From Paulinella micropora (taxonomy: Eukaryota; Cercozoa; Imbricatea; Euglyphida), in NCBI GenBank assembly GCA_009731375.1, contig BJOX01000288.1:198308-231516 (forward strand): 33,209 nt of DNA, written 5' to 3'. Below, one piece after another: positions 1 through 12,131 of this stretch. The translations under genes and the position numbers were made by a program. The notes under the pieces were generated by a model. That model saw only the letters and a list, made by a program, of their open reading frames with translations, did no database searches and was not told the DNA's origin. Each line of letters opens with the position of its first letter. The stretch's first letter is position 1.

Positions 1-128
1 CTTCCTTCTTCTTCTTCTTCTTCTTCTTCTTCTTCTTCTCCTCCTCCTCCTCCTCCTCCTTCTCCTCCTCCTCCTCCTCCTCCGTCTTCTTCTTCTTCTT
101 CTTCTTCTTCTTCTTCTTCTTCTTCTTC

Positions 129-167
<39 letters not shown>

Positions 168-216
168 TTCTTCTTCTTCTTCTTCTTCTTCTTCTTCTTC
201 TTCTTCTTCTTCTTCT
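1..216. repeat. CTT/CTC/CAT trinucleotide microsatellite
   Basis: This is an uninterrupted run of trinucleotides: TTC/CTT, then TCC, then TTC, then CAT (about 131-166), then TTC again. No gene is visible in it. Confidence 0.97.
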
Positions 217-254
217 TTCTCCGAAGGAGAAGCACAAGAACTAACACGCACGAA

Positions 255-579
255 GTATATGCCTACAAATTTCTTTACCAACGATATAAAACATATGCCA
301 ATATCATTTCTATTACCGTTTAGAAGCTTCGCCAGGGTAGCGTAGGCAAGTCGCTGATTGCGTGGTTGTTCTTCTTCTATCGTTGATACAGATATGTGCA
401 GCCATATACTTAGTACAAGGTTTGCTGAGAATGCGTGACATCATGTATGTTAGGTGTTTTCCTTCTTCTTTGTCGCCTCCTCCTTCCTCTCTCCCTTCTC
501 CTTCTTGTCATTCTCTTCTGCTTATTCAACACACGTAGAGCGTCTCTACGCGCTTACTGTTGAGAAGCTGTGCTGCCCG

Positions 580-616
<37 letters not shown>

Positions 617-732
617 NNNNNNNNNNATTGATAAAGCAATGTCTAGGCTTATACTTAGTGCGAGTATGGCTGAGTGTGTGTAATATAATATATGTCAGTT
701 GTTGTCCTTCTCCATCCTGTCATTCTCTTCAC

Positions 733-764
<32 letters not shown>

Positions 765-841
765 GCTTCTATGCGCAATTACTATGACCGTTAGAATCTT
801 CACCAGGGGGGCCTAGGCAAGTCGCTTGTTGCTTGGTTGTT

Positions 842-850
<9 letters not shown>
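255..850 (+). repeat. Degenerate tandem duplication with CA array and G tract inside
   Basis: Two diverged copies of one non-simple segment follow each other. Copy 1 lies at about 300-530 and copy 2 at about 636-850. Shared landmarks include 'CAAGTCGCT...GCGTGGTTGTTCTTCTTCT' (about 348-378 and 819-849), 'TATACTTAGT' (about 406 and 650) and 'TGTCATTCTCTT' (about 507 and 717). Copy 2 has gained a CA array (about 735-762). A G tract (about 580-616) and a 10-base N gap (617-626) sit between the copies. No coding function is recognised. Confidence 0.7.
580..626. other. Poly-G tract abutting an N gap
   Basis: A run of about 37 G ends in ten N (617-626). The same arrangement recurs at 8919-8952 and 25656-25712, so this looks like an assembly break at a homopolymer. 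Confidence 0.95.
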
Positions 851-1415
<565 letters not shown>

Positions 1416-1475
1416 TGTGTATGCTGTGTATGGGAAGGCAATGTTCTTTCTGCTCTTACGCCCTCGTTTGGCTCG

Positions 1476-1477
<2 letters not shown>

Positions 1478-1537
<60 letters not shown>

Positions 1538-2292
1538 TCTCTTCTCTTCTCTTCTCTTCTCTTCTCTTCTCTTCTCTTCTCTTCTCTTCGCTTCGCTTCG
1601 CTTCGCTTCTCTTCTCTTCTCTTCTCTTCTCTTCTCTTCTCTTCTCTTCTCTCCTCTCCTCTCCTCTCCTCTCCTCTCCTCCCCTCCTCTCCTCTCCTCT
1701 CCTCTCCTCTCCCCTCCNNNNNNNNNNNNNNNNNNNNNNNNNNNNNNNNNNNNNNNNNNNNNNNNNNNNNNNNNNNNNNNNNNNNNNNNNNNNNNNNNNN
1801 NNNNNNNNNNNNNNNNNNNNNNNNNNNNNNNNNNNNNNNNNNNNNNNNNNNNNNNNNNNNNNNNNNNNNNNNNNNNNNNNNNNNNNNNNNNNNNNNNNNN
1901 NNNNNNNNNNNNNNNNNNNNNNNNNNNNNNNNNNNNNNNNNNNNNNNNNNNNNNNNNNNNNNNNNNNNNNNNNNNNNNNNNNNNNNNNNNNNNNNNNNNN
2001 NNNNNNNNNNNNNNNNNNNNNNNNNNNNNNNNNNNNNNNNNNNNNNNNNNNNNNNNNNNNNNNNNNNNNNNNNNNNNNNNNNNNNNNNNNNNNNNNNNNN
2101 NNNNNNNNNNNNNNNNNNNNNNNNNNNNNNNNNNNNNNNNNNNNNNNNNNNNNNNNNNNNNNNNNNNNNNNNNNNNNNNNNNNNNNNNNNNNNNNNNNNN
2201 NNNNNNNNNNNNNNNNNNNNNNNNNNNNNNNNNNNNNNNNNNNCTCCTCTCCTCCTCTCCTCCTCTCCTCCTCTCTCCTCCTCTCTCCTCTC

Positions 2293-2331
<39 letters not shown>

Positions 2332-2395
2332 CTCTCCTCTTCTCTCCTCTTCTCTTCTCTTCTCTTCTCTTCTCGCCTCTTCTCTTCTCTCCTCT
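1478..2395. repeat. CT / CTTCT / CTCCT arrays around a 526-base gap
   Basis: A CT array (about 1478-1533) passes into pentamers CTTCT, CTTCG and CTCCT. N fills 1718-2243, and similar CT-rich pentamers resume to about 2395. The whole tract is pyrimidine on the plus strand. Confidence 0.97.
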
Positions 2396-2660
2396 TTCAG
2401 TCCGCTGTCGAGTTCGATGATATGGACTCTTCTCTCCTCTTCTCTTCTCTCCTCTTCAGTCCGCTGTCGAGTTGGATGATATGGACGGTCCAATAGATGT
2501 GTCTACATTCCTCCTCCTCCTCCTCCTGCTCCCCCCCCCCTCTCTCTCTCTCTCTCCTCTTCTCCTCTTCTCTCCTCTTCTCTTCTCTCTTTCAGTCCGC
2601 CATCGATCTCGAAGATCTGGACGGTCGGGTCCCCCCGGGGCAAAACGGCAATACTACATC
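2393..2660 (+). repeat. Three exon-like islands reading QSAVEFDDMD
   Basis: Three copies of one short segment start with TTTCAG or CTTCAG directly after a long pyrimidine tract, exactly as a 3' splice site would (about 2396, 2454 and 2590). In frame they read QSAVEFDDMD, QSAVELDDMDG and QSAIDLEDLDG. Differences are synonymous or conservative (V/I, E/D, F/L, D/E, M/L). The third copy continues as RVPPGQNGNTTSGLV, and a fragment at about 2711-2733 reads GHNGNSA, matching GQNGNTT. This fits duplicated small exons or their relics. No protein family is recognised and no 5' splice site is certain. Confidence 0.5.
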
Positions 2661-2807
2661 CGGCCTGGTCAGGAAAATTAACATACATACATATACAAAC
2701 ATAACTGCCTGGGACATAACGGCAACAGTGCATACATACATACATAGGTCAATCAGATCGATATGATTTTATCAGGATTTATCCCTAGCAACCTGGCAGT
2801 GGCATAC

Positions 2808-2954
2808 GGTATGTATGTATGGCATGTATGTATGTATGTATGTATGTATTTATGTATGTATGTATGTATGTACGCATGTATGTATGTATTTATGTATTTA
2901 TGTATGTATGTATGTATGTATGTATGTATGTATGCATGTATGTATGTATGTATG

Positions 2955-2988
<34 letters not shown>

Positions 2989-3130
2989 TGCATGCATGCA
3001 TGTATGTATGAATGCATGCATGTATGCATGTATGTATGTATGTATGTATGTATATATGTATGTATGTATGTATGTAATGTATGTATGTATGTATGCATGT
3101 ATGTATGTATGTATGTATGTATGTATGTAG
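2808..3130. repeat. ATGT tetranucleotide array
   Basis: About 320 bp of ATGT with scattered ATGC and ATTT variants. Open frames (MYVC) are a by-product of the repeat. Confidence 0.98.
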
Positions 3131-3180
3131 GTGAGAATAATTTAATAGGCTTAATGGTAGTAGCCGCGGCTGTAGGTGAT

Positions 3181-3655
<475 letters not shown>

Positions 3656-3860
3656 ATCTTTCTAGTTCTATTTTCCTTCCTTCCTTGCTTCCTTCCTCCC
3701 TCCTTCCCTTTTTCTGCCTGTCTTCTCTCTGTCTTTTCTATTGTTCTATGTGTCTTTCTTTCGTCATGCATTTTGGCAGTCCCATCTTTTCTTGTAGCCT
3801 GCCTTATGTATCTATTCCTGCAGGCACGTGTTGGAAGAATTTCCTTGACAAGATTGCCCA
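3656..3860 (+). other. Pyrimidine-rich spacer and island starting CTGCAGG
   Basis: A non-simple stretch leads to an island beginning at CTGCAG|GCACG near 3822 and reading [13 protein letters not shown]. It is related to the segment at about 4414-4465, which reads VGGVSLAG followed by a stop. The CAG edge looks like a 3' splice site. No function is recognised. Confidence 0.4.
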
Positions 3861-3861
3861 G

Positions 3862-4312
<451 letters not shown>

Positions 4313-4354
4313 TTTGCCATTAACTGGAAGCGGGTGGCATGAATTCCCATGTCC

Positions 4355-4495
4355 TCGAGTATGCAGCGCTGACAGACCAAACATATCTATCCATCTATCT
4401 ATCTCGGTAGGCATATTGTTGGAGGAGTTTCGCTGGCAGGCTAGCCCAATGCTTTCTCTGCTGCGCGAAGTGGAACAAATCGTGCTGCGGTCTAT
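4355..4495 (+). other. Inter-array islands shared with 9397-9430 and 3822-3862
   Basis: The first island, TATGCAGCGCTGACAGACCA, recurs with few changes at about 9400 (both read CSADRP). The second, at about 4410-4490, resembles the island near 3822. Both are followed directly by TATC arrays. Confidence 0.5.
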
Positions 4496-4517
4496 CTATC
4501 TATCCTATCTATCCACA

Positions 4518-4573
<56 letters not shown>
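4496..4573. repeat. TATC array
   Basis: A TATC array that ends exactly where homology to a LINE reverse transcriptase begins. Confidence 0.97.
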
Positions 4574-4576
<3 letters not shown>

Positions 4577-5892
4577 TGGAAGCGTAAACCACAACTTGAT
4601 CCAGTTCGCTCTCTGGTGGTACCCACGTGCCCCCCATGTTTGCACGCATAATCTTCCTATATTCCCTTACTATTACTGGCAAACCCATTGACTTCATCGC
4701 TGACAAGCCCTTCAAAGACACCATGACCTCAGCGAAAACGAACAACGAGCAGAAATCCAAAAGAAGTTCATTCTTTCTATGCAAGCCATCGATAGCTGCT
4801 CGATCAATGGCTTTATGAAACTTTGGCTCCAACACTATGCTGTCCAGTCACTTGCTTGGCCATTTCTCATTTATGACCTCTGCTTATCTTTCGCCCAAAC
4901 CCTTGAGAAAATTGCGACCCGTTTCCTCAAAAAATGGGCCAACATCTACAAAAGAGCTCTGGTCTCTTGCCTTTACCGCCCACGCTCGAAATTCGGTCTA
5001 CAGATCCAGTCCATCGTTTCTTTTTACCAGCGACTTCAAATCAACCATGCTCACATGCTGAAGTACTGCCCAGATAAACACCTCTCGTCCATCTATGCGA
5101 TGAACCTGACGAAACACGAAACGTTTCGAACTGTCTGGAAACCAGAGCCTGTGCTCGAAAAGCTTGAGGAACAAGATATCGAGGCCAATCCGACCATCTC
5201 GGACTTGGCCATGGTTGCTACCCAAAAGAACATTCCATCACAGACCGCAAAGACAGGATTTTAGAGTTAGCTGCTGAGACACTACTTGAGACAACCACAG
5301 TGCATGACATGGACAAAGCCATGCAAGGGTGCTTTCTTCGTTTTGTGAAGACGCATGCCCCTTTGACGTCTCCTGGGCTCGCCTCATCGGAACCCGTAAT
5401 CCCCGTTTAATCTTGGGTCATCAACGCAAGCACAAACTCGGTTATTACCCCCGACCTTAGACGTCTGTGGGGAATCATTCCCAACAACAAAAATGCTCTC
5501 TGTTCTGGTCAAGCACATTTATGTCACATCCTCTCCGGATGCCATGTTGCCCTCAAACAAAACCAGGCCGTTACACCTGGCGTCACGACTGTGCTCTGCA
5601 CTATTGAAGCTCCCCTTCAAAAACACATCGAGCGCCATAACAAACGCTTCCCTACAGACGAAAATGAATCAAAGTCTATGTTTGTGAAAGAGGGCGAGCA
5701 GAAGTCTAAAGGGCAGTCATTTCATCGTGTCGTCCTGCGTAGCTCGTTGCTCTTTTGCGATTTATCGCTCCTGTGCAGTCAAAAATTGGACTAATCTTCC
5801 TTTAGTCCGTATCGGTGACTGAATTCCGTCATAGCCGTCCAGTGTTGCATAGCCTGGGCTAGGTCCCTTCGGGGGTTTAGGCCTTATAGAAT
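4574..5892 (+). pseudogene. Truncated, frame-broken LINE: end of RT and C-terminal zinc region
   Basis: Plus-strand relic of a non-LTR retrotransposon ORF2. It starts inside RT motif A (reads [13 protein letters not shown], with the catalytic Asp side lost in the TATC array). It then shows ADKPFKDTM and the post-RT block IDSCSINGFMKLW, PFLIYDLCLSFAQ and TRFLKKWANIYKR (about 4779-5080), with RPRSKFGLQ. Further on, in changing frames, come SWARLIGTRNPRLI (about 5367), TPDLRRLWGIIPNN (about 5448) and the zinc-finger-like LCSGQAHLCHILSGC (about 5500-5545), then APLQKHIERHNKRFP (about 5607). RT motifs B and C are not seen between motif A and the post-RT block, which implies an internal deletion. 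At least three frames are needed, so it is dead. The family assignment is from remembered similarity only. Confidence 0.8.
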
Positions 5893-5893
5893 G

Positions 5894-6154
5894 TCATCAT
5901 TGTAGCTTGCGCAAGCTTACGGTGCTCAAAACACTTGGACTAACGGCTTCCTTTTTTTTCTCTTCTTCCTTATCCTCCCCACTCTCACTTCCTAGATTGC
6001 CTTTTTTTTCTTCAACGATCTACCTCCTCTTCTGTTTTCCAGAACACAGTCTACCCGTGATTCCCATCCCGAACACATGCACAGTACACAAATTGCTGTT
6101 TGATGTGAAACTGCGTTCCTTGCAAGGACTACATTCCTTTTGCGATATCTCATC
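5894..6154 (+). repeat. Dispersed repeat A, copy 1
   Basis: About 260 bp, from TCATCATTGTAGCTTGCGC to CGATATCTCATC. It is closely repeated at 12509-12766 and, inverted, at 32973-33209. Landmarks are CAAAACACTTGGACTAACGG, a pyrimidine-rich middle, CACAGTCTACCCGTGATTCC and TTGATGTGAAACTGCGTTCC. Its right end runs without a break into a TGTC/TATC array. There is no plausible long ORF. A SINE-like or other non-autonomous element is the likeliest explanation. Confidence 0.85.
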
Positions 6155-6172
6155 TGTCTGTCTATCTATCTG

Positions 6173-6219
<47 letters not shown>

Positions 6220-6232
6220 ATCTTTCTATCTT

Positions 6233-6282
<50 letters not shown>

Positions 6283-6303
6283 GATCGATCGATCGATCGA
6301 TCG

Positions 6304-6344
<41 letters not shown>

Positions 6345-6409
6345 CCTACCTACCTACCTACCTACCTACCTACCTACCTACCTACCTACCTACCTACCTA
6401 CCTACCTAC

Positions 6410-6464
<55 letters not shown>

Positions 6465-6562
6465 ATTTATCTATCTATNNNNNNNNNNATCTACATCTAT
6501 CTGTCTGCCACCTACCGACCTAGATACCTACCTATTTCTATCTATCTATCTATCTATCTAGG
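6152..6562. repeat. TATC array with GATC and TACC blocks and a gap
   Basis: TATC repeats carry an internal CGAT block (about 6281-6306) and a TACC block (about 6341-6412). A 10-base gap lies at 6479-6488. Confidence 0.97.
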
Positions 6563-6589
6563 CTAGTGCATGGTTTGGTGCAGTTGGCT

Positions 6590-7195
6590 CCACTCGCTGT
6601 GTTTTTCCTGGTCTTACCACAAGCACTTAGCCTGGTATCTATGTACGTACGTACGTATGTACGTACGTACGTATGTATGTATGTATGTATGTATGTATGT
6701 ATGTATGTATGTCTGTATGCATATATGTATGTATGCGTACGTACGTATGTATGTATGTATGTATGTATGTATGTATGTATGCATGCATGTTTGAATGTAT
6801 GTATGCATGTTTGTATGTATTTATGTATGTATGTATGTATGTATGTATCTATGTATGTATCTATGTTTGTATGTATGTATGTATCTATGTTTGTATGTAT
6901 GTTTGTATGTATGTATGTATCTATGTATGTATCTATGTATGTATCTATGTATGTATGTATGTATGTATGTATGTATGTATGTATGTATGTATGTATGTTT
7001 GTATATGTAACAGTATGATATACATGTAATGTGTGTATGTGATGTACGTGTGCCGCTGTCTTTCTCCTGGCGCCGCAAGGACTAAGCCTGCTTTGTCTAC
7101 AAGCTATGTGTGCAATTTATGTATGTAATGTATTTATGTCATGTCTTTTTCTCAGTGTTGGCACAAGCGCTCAGCTTGGGGATACTATGCATGTA
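6590..7195 (+). repeat. Three related islands (VFFLVLPQALSL type) in ATGT arrays
   Basis: Islands near 6600, 7062 and 7143 read VFFLVLPQALSLV, VFLLAPQGLSLL and VFFSVLAQALSLG. Most base differences fall at codon third positions (GTG/GTC, CTT/CTC, CTG/TTG, GCA/GCG), and one indel is a whole codon. The reverse frame that shares the same wobble positions also stays open for two copies (LSACGKT and LSACANT), so the strand is uncertain. No family is recognised. Confidence 0.45.
6641..7015. repeat. ATGT array with ACGT start
   Basis: ACGT/ATGT repeats with ATCT and TTGT variants. Long open frames here are repeat artefacts. Confidence 0.98.
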
Positions 7196-7560
7196 TGTAT
7201 GTAAGTCTGTATGTATGTATGCATGTAAGTAAGTATGTATGTTATGTATGTATGTATGTATGTATGTATGTACGTATGTATGTATGTATGTATGTATGTA
7301 TGTATGTATGTATCTATGTATGTGTGTGTGTGTGTGCGTGTGTGTTTGTGTGTGTGGATGCATGTATGTATGTATGTATATATATATGTATGTATGTAGG
7401 TATGTATGTATGTATGTATGTATGTATGTATTTATGTATGTATGTATTTATGTATGTATGTATTTATTGTATGTATGTATTTATTGTATGTATGTATGTA
7501 TGTATGTATGTATGTGTGTGTGTAGGACCTGTCCACTAGCGGTGCGCTGCTGGGCTGGTA

Positions 7561-7612
<52 letters not shown>
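7187..7612. repeat. ATGT array, GT array and TATC array
   Basis: ATGT repeats (7187-7522) include a GT stretch near 7320-7357. A short island (about 7525-7558) follows, then TATC repeats (about 7561-7612). Confidence 0.97.
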
Positions 7613-7615
<3 letters not shown>

Positions 7616-7711
7616 ACGTATATAATCCTGTGCTACCCCATACCTTGTGTGTCGGTTGCGCAACCCACCTCAGTCCAGCAAAAGCCGGTCCGGGGTGGCT
7701 CTGTCACACCC

Positions 7712-7888
7712 GTAAGGACGAGTGAAAAAATTCGGCCACCTCGAATTTCGGCAAAAAATAACGTACCTTGCGGTTACAACTAGGGAAAAATTCCGGCCAC
7801 CCAAAGTTGTGTGCAAAAACAACGTATTCTGCGGTCACAAATCACTGGCCGAAATATTTCCTGGCCGAAAATTTTCACTCATCCTTAC
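7712..7888. mobile_element. Probable MITE with 26-bp terminal inverted repeats
   Basis: The ends are GTAAGGACGAGTG...TTCGGCC (7712-7737) and the inverted GGCCGAAAATTTTCACTC...CCTTAC (7863-7888). They match at about 23 of 26 positions. Inside are two diverged direct subrepeats of about 60 bp, beginning ATTCGGCCACC (about 7730) and ATTCCGGCCACCC (about 7789), each with a following ACGTA and TGCGGT. There is no ORF. The size and structure fit a miniature DNA transposon. No clear target-site duplication is seen. Confidence 0.7.
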
Positions 7889-7929
7889 CCTGAGTGAATA
7901 GACACTGTAGAATGCGCCTTCTACTGGGG

Positions 7930-8128
7930 TTGGATGTGCATGTAGGTACGTGTTGACCGCGTGGTGTATCACTGCTTGCTGCGGGCTGGCTTGTTCTATC
8001 CCTGCTGTGTGTCCTGCTCGTCCAGTATCAACTGCAGGTGGAAATGCACGTAGGTATCTGTTGACTGCGCTGTCATCGTTGCTAGCTATGGGCTTTCTTG
8101 TTCTGCCGCTCTTGTTCCTGCTGCTGGT
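7930..8128 (+). repeat. Diverged tandem duplication, period about 107 bp
   Basis: Segments beginning GATGTGCATGTAGGTA (about 7932) and GAAATGCACGTAGGTA (about 8040) share TGTTGAC, then a GC-rich stretch, then CTTGTTCT. Forward translation gives LTAWCITACCGLACSIP and LTALSSLLAMGFLVLP, a hydrophobic pattern. No family is recognised. Confidence 0.5.
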
Positions 8129-8135
8129 TCGCTCG

Positions 8136-8298
8136 CGGCCCTTCGCCTTCCTAAGACATGTCTACCCAGCCGCTGTCACGGTAGGGCATACGGATATACA
8201 TATACATGTATACACGGAAATGCATATACACACATACACATATTGGCATGTGGCCCTTTGCCTTCATCCGACATGTGTACCCCGCAGCCGTGACGATA
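8136..8298 (+). repeat. Codon-conserved island pair RPFAFLRHVYPAAVTV
   Basis: Two 48-bp islands (8136-8183 and 8251-8298) read RPFAFLRHVYPAAVTV and WPFAFIRHVYPAAVTI. Of 16 codons, seven differ only synonymously (TTC/TTT, AGA/CGA, GTC/GTG, CCA/CCC, GCC/GCA, GCT/GCC, GTC/GTG) and three differ in amino acid, two of them conservatively. This pattern is expected of duplicated coding sequence under selection. The two copies lie in different forward frames, separated by ATACAC-type repeat, so they would have to be separate exons. No domain is recognised. Confidence 0.6.
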
Positions 8299-8348
8299 TA
8301 ACGTATGTACATATACATATACATATAAATATACACATGCACTTATAC

Positions 8349-8397
<49 letters not shown>

Positions 8398-8400
8398 TAC

Positions 8401-8431
<31 letters not shown>

Positions 8432-8502
8432 TGCACATGCACATACACATACACATGCACATACACATGCACATACACATACACATACACATACATATGC
8501 AC

Positions 8503-8545
<43 letters not shown>

Positions 8546-8650
8546 TACATGTACATACGCATACACATACACATACACGGACACATACACATACACATAC
8601 GCGTACACATACACATACACAGATGCATACACAGATGCATATGCACTTTC

Positions 8651-8712
<62 letters not shown>
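8299..8712. repeat. ACACAT hexamer array, TA array and TG array
   Basis: Hexanucleotide ACATAC/ACACAT repeats (about 8305-8640) are followed by TA (about 8655-8684) and TG (about 8685-8711). Confidence 0.97.
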
Positions 8713-8714
<2 letters not shown>

Positions 8715-8715
8715 C

Positions 8716-8895
8716 CAGGCGTTTACTACTTTTTCCTCTGTGGCTACCTTGCCAGTCATGATGCAATATGCATACACATATACATATACATAAGCATGCA
8801 GCTAGAGCTAGGCTTAGCATAAAGTATGTGTTGCTATGCAGGCGTTTGCGTCGTCCTCCTCTGTGGCCACCTTGCCAGTCACCATGCAGTGCGCG
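8716..8895 (+). repeat. Exon-like island pair (SSVATLPV type)
   Basis: Islands 8716-8772 and 8839-8895 both start with CAG|GCGTTT. They read QAFTTFSSVATLPVMMQYA and QAFASSSSVATLPVTMQCA over 19 codons, with no indel and several synonymous changes. The first follows a TG array, so CAG could be a 3' splice site. The reverse frame sharing the wobble positions reads TGKVATEEKVVNAWI and TGKVATEEDDANACI, so the strand is not settled. No function is recognised. Confidence 0.5.
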
Positions 8896-8918
8896 CACAA
8901 GGCTGGGTGAGAGAGAGA

Positions 8919-8972
8919 GGGGGGGGGGGGGGGGGGGGGGGGNNNNNNNNNNTAGGTAGGTAGGTAGGTAGG

Positions 8973-9048
<76 letters not shown>
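8919..9048. repeat. Poly-G, gap, then TAGG/TAGA array
   Basis: GA and G tracts end in a 10-base gap (8943-8952). TAGG and then TAGA repeats run to about 9048. Confidence 0.96.
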
Positions 9049-9670
<622 letters not shown>

Positions 9671-9671
<1 letters not shown>

Positions 9672-9900
9672 CATCTGCTTACTGGGCCCTCTGTAATGGA
9701 GGTGGGAGCTCGTTCTGCAAGGGGCGCTTTATGGAACGAGCCCTGGCCCCGCCTGGTACTAGGAAGCTTTGGTATTGCCTGTATCAGTCCCTTCCGTGCA
9801 AACATCACGGCTTAGCTGGGCATCGGGTTAATACTTTACCCACAGACTTCCTGGTTGACGAAATCAGAAGCTCCTTTTTTCTGACATTAGTCGATATTTC

Positions 9901-9902
<2 letters not shown>
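9671..9902 (+). repeat. Dispersed repeat B, copy 1
   Basis: About 232 bp, from CCATCTGCTTACTGGGCC to GTCGATATTTCATC. Further near-identical copies lie at 9993-10225, 16473-16684 and 16992-17222. Both flanks of this copy are TATC arrays. No convincing protein is encoded. It may be a fragment of a longer non-autonomous element, because copies 3 and 4 extend further left. Confidence 0.9.
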
Positions 9903-9935
<33 letters not shown>

Positions 9936-9961
9936 CATCTATCTATCCATCTATCTATCCA

Positions 9962-9992
<31 letters not shown>
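9903..9992. repeat. TATC array between two B copies
   Basis: TATC/TCCA array. The pair of B copies plus this array amounts to a tandem duplication with a period of about 322 bp. Confidence 0.95.
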
Positions 9993-9993
<1 letters not shown>

Positions 9994-10225
9994 CATCTGC
10001 TTACTGGGCCCTCTGTAATGGAGGTGGGAGCTCGTTCTGCAAGGGGCGCTTTATGGAACGAGCCCTGGCCCCGCCTGGTACTAGGAAGCTTTGGTATTGC
10101 CTGTATCAGTCCCTTCCGTGCAAACATCACGGCTTAGCTGGGCATCGGGTTAATACTTTACCCACAGACTTCCTGGTTGACGAAATCAGAAGCTCCTTTT
10201 TTTTCTGACATTAGTCGATATTTCA
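9993..10225 (+). repeat. Dispersed repeat B, copy 2
   Basis: Almost identical to copy 1, the visible difference being two extra T in a T tract. A recent local duplication is likely. Confidence 0.9.
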
Positions 10226-10274
10226 TCTATCTATCTATCTATCTATCTATTTATCTATTTATCTATCCATCTAT

Positions 10275-10311
<37 letters not shown>

Positions 10312-10315
10312 CATA

Positions 10316-10360
<45 letters not shown>

Positions 10361-10404
10361 GTCTATCTATCCATCCATCCATCCATCCATCCATCTATCC
10401 ATCC

Positions 10405-10494
<90 letters not shown>

Positions 10495-10529
10495 ATCTGT
10501 CTATCTATCTATATCTGTCTATCTATCTG

Positions 10530-10598
<69 letters not shown>

Positions 10599-10605
10599 AT
10601 ATATT
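10226..10605. repeat. TATC array with CCAT blocks
   Basis: Long TATC array with TCCA variants (about 10369-10404) and occasional TGTC. Confidence 0.98.
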
Positions 10606-11116
10606 CCTGGAGACGGACTGTGCCACTGGCAACTACAGCCTGGAATTCAGATCTAACTATCTACTATATTGACGGTTTTGTGTCCGCCGTTGATCGCGCG
10701 CAGCGCAGGGCTAACAGGCGACCAACTCCCGACCGGGGACGTGATGCAAAGGGTTGATGAAGTCGAGGTTGTAGAAGGTAACTCACAACGAGCGTGAACT
10801 CCCGAAACCTCGGCTTGGGTGCCCATCATCTCCTTATGGCACACGCCCCTGGAGGGAGTCTTTTTAGTGGTTGTTCTGTACAGTTCAAGGGCTCGGCTAC
10901 CTTTCCGCTTGAACCGGGCACGGGCACCAAGCCGAGCGGATGGTTGGTGTGCAGCTTGTGAAGTTCACGGGCTCGGCTACCTTTCCGCTTGAACTGCACG
11001 GGCACCAACCCGAGCGGATGGTTGGTGTGCAGCTTGTGAAGTGCTGAGAGTTCTTGCTCGGAGGTAGTATTGGAGGCTCATGGCTTCTAAAGCTGTGCCA
11101 CGCCCATAGATTAAAC
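10606..11116. repeat. Non-simple spacer containing an 80-bp tandem duplication
   Basis: Unique GC-rich sequence. Within it, GGGCTCGGCTACCTTTCCGC starts at 10889 and again at 10969, each copy running to GCAGCTTGTGAAGT. No convincing ORF or known gene is seen. Confidence 0.75.
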
Positions 11117-11118
11117 AC

Positions 11119-11712
<594 letters not shown>

Positions 11713-11876
11713 TACATTATCTGTTCATAGGGCTAGGTCTGTCGCTTGATGCATCGTGTGTGTTGTGTGTGTGCAGGCGGCAGCTGTTAGTATCTGTAGT
11801 ATCTGTGTTGTGTGTGTGCAAGGGCACATGAAGGGCACGTGTAGTACGTGTAGTATCTGTGTTGTGTGTGAGAGCA

Positions 11877-12030
11877 GGGCGCGACGTTGAAAATGAACGG
11901 CACGTGTAGTCTGCTGGTCACGTGTGTACAGGGCGCGACGTTGAAGATGAACGGCACGTGCAGTCTGCTGGTCACGTGTGTGCAGGGCGCGACGTTGAAC
12001 ATGAACGGCACGTGCAGTCTGCTCGTCACG
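11877..12030 (+). repeat. 54-bp tandem repeat encoding an 18-residue unit
   Basis: Units start at 11877, 11931 and 11985. The period of 54 is a multiple of three, and each unit reads GATLKMNGTCSLLVTCVQ, with K to N in the third. The other changes (TGT/TGC, AAA/AAG, GTA/GTG) are synonymous. A diverged earlier portion is visible at 11770-11876. An in-frame stop precedes the first unit, so an upstream exon or an internal ATG would be needed. The repeated hydrophobic and Cys pattern is unrecognised. Confidence 0.6.
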
Positions 12031-12061
12031 GCGGTCTGCTGGCTAGCCGAGACACAGGTCG

Positions 12062-12131
<70 letters not shown>

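Noticed and set aside
5907-6140. Open frame across dispersed repeat A
   Set aside because: The frame is not maintained between copies (indels in the pyrimidine middle), so the repeat is not a protein gene.
9671-9902. Open frame across dispersed repeat B (ERALAPPGTRKLWYC...)
   Set aside because: Copies 3 and 4 have a one-base difference in GCTTTATGG/GCTTATGG that changes the frame, so it is unlikely to be coding.
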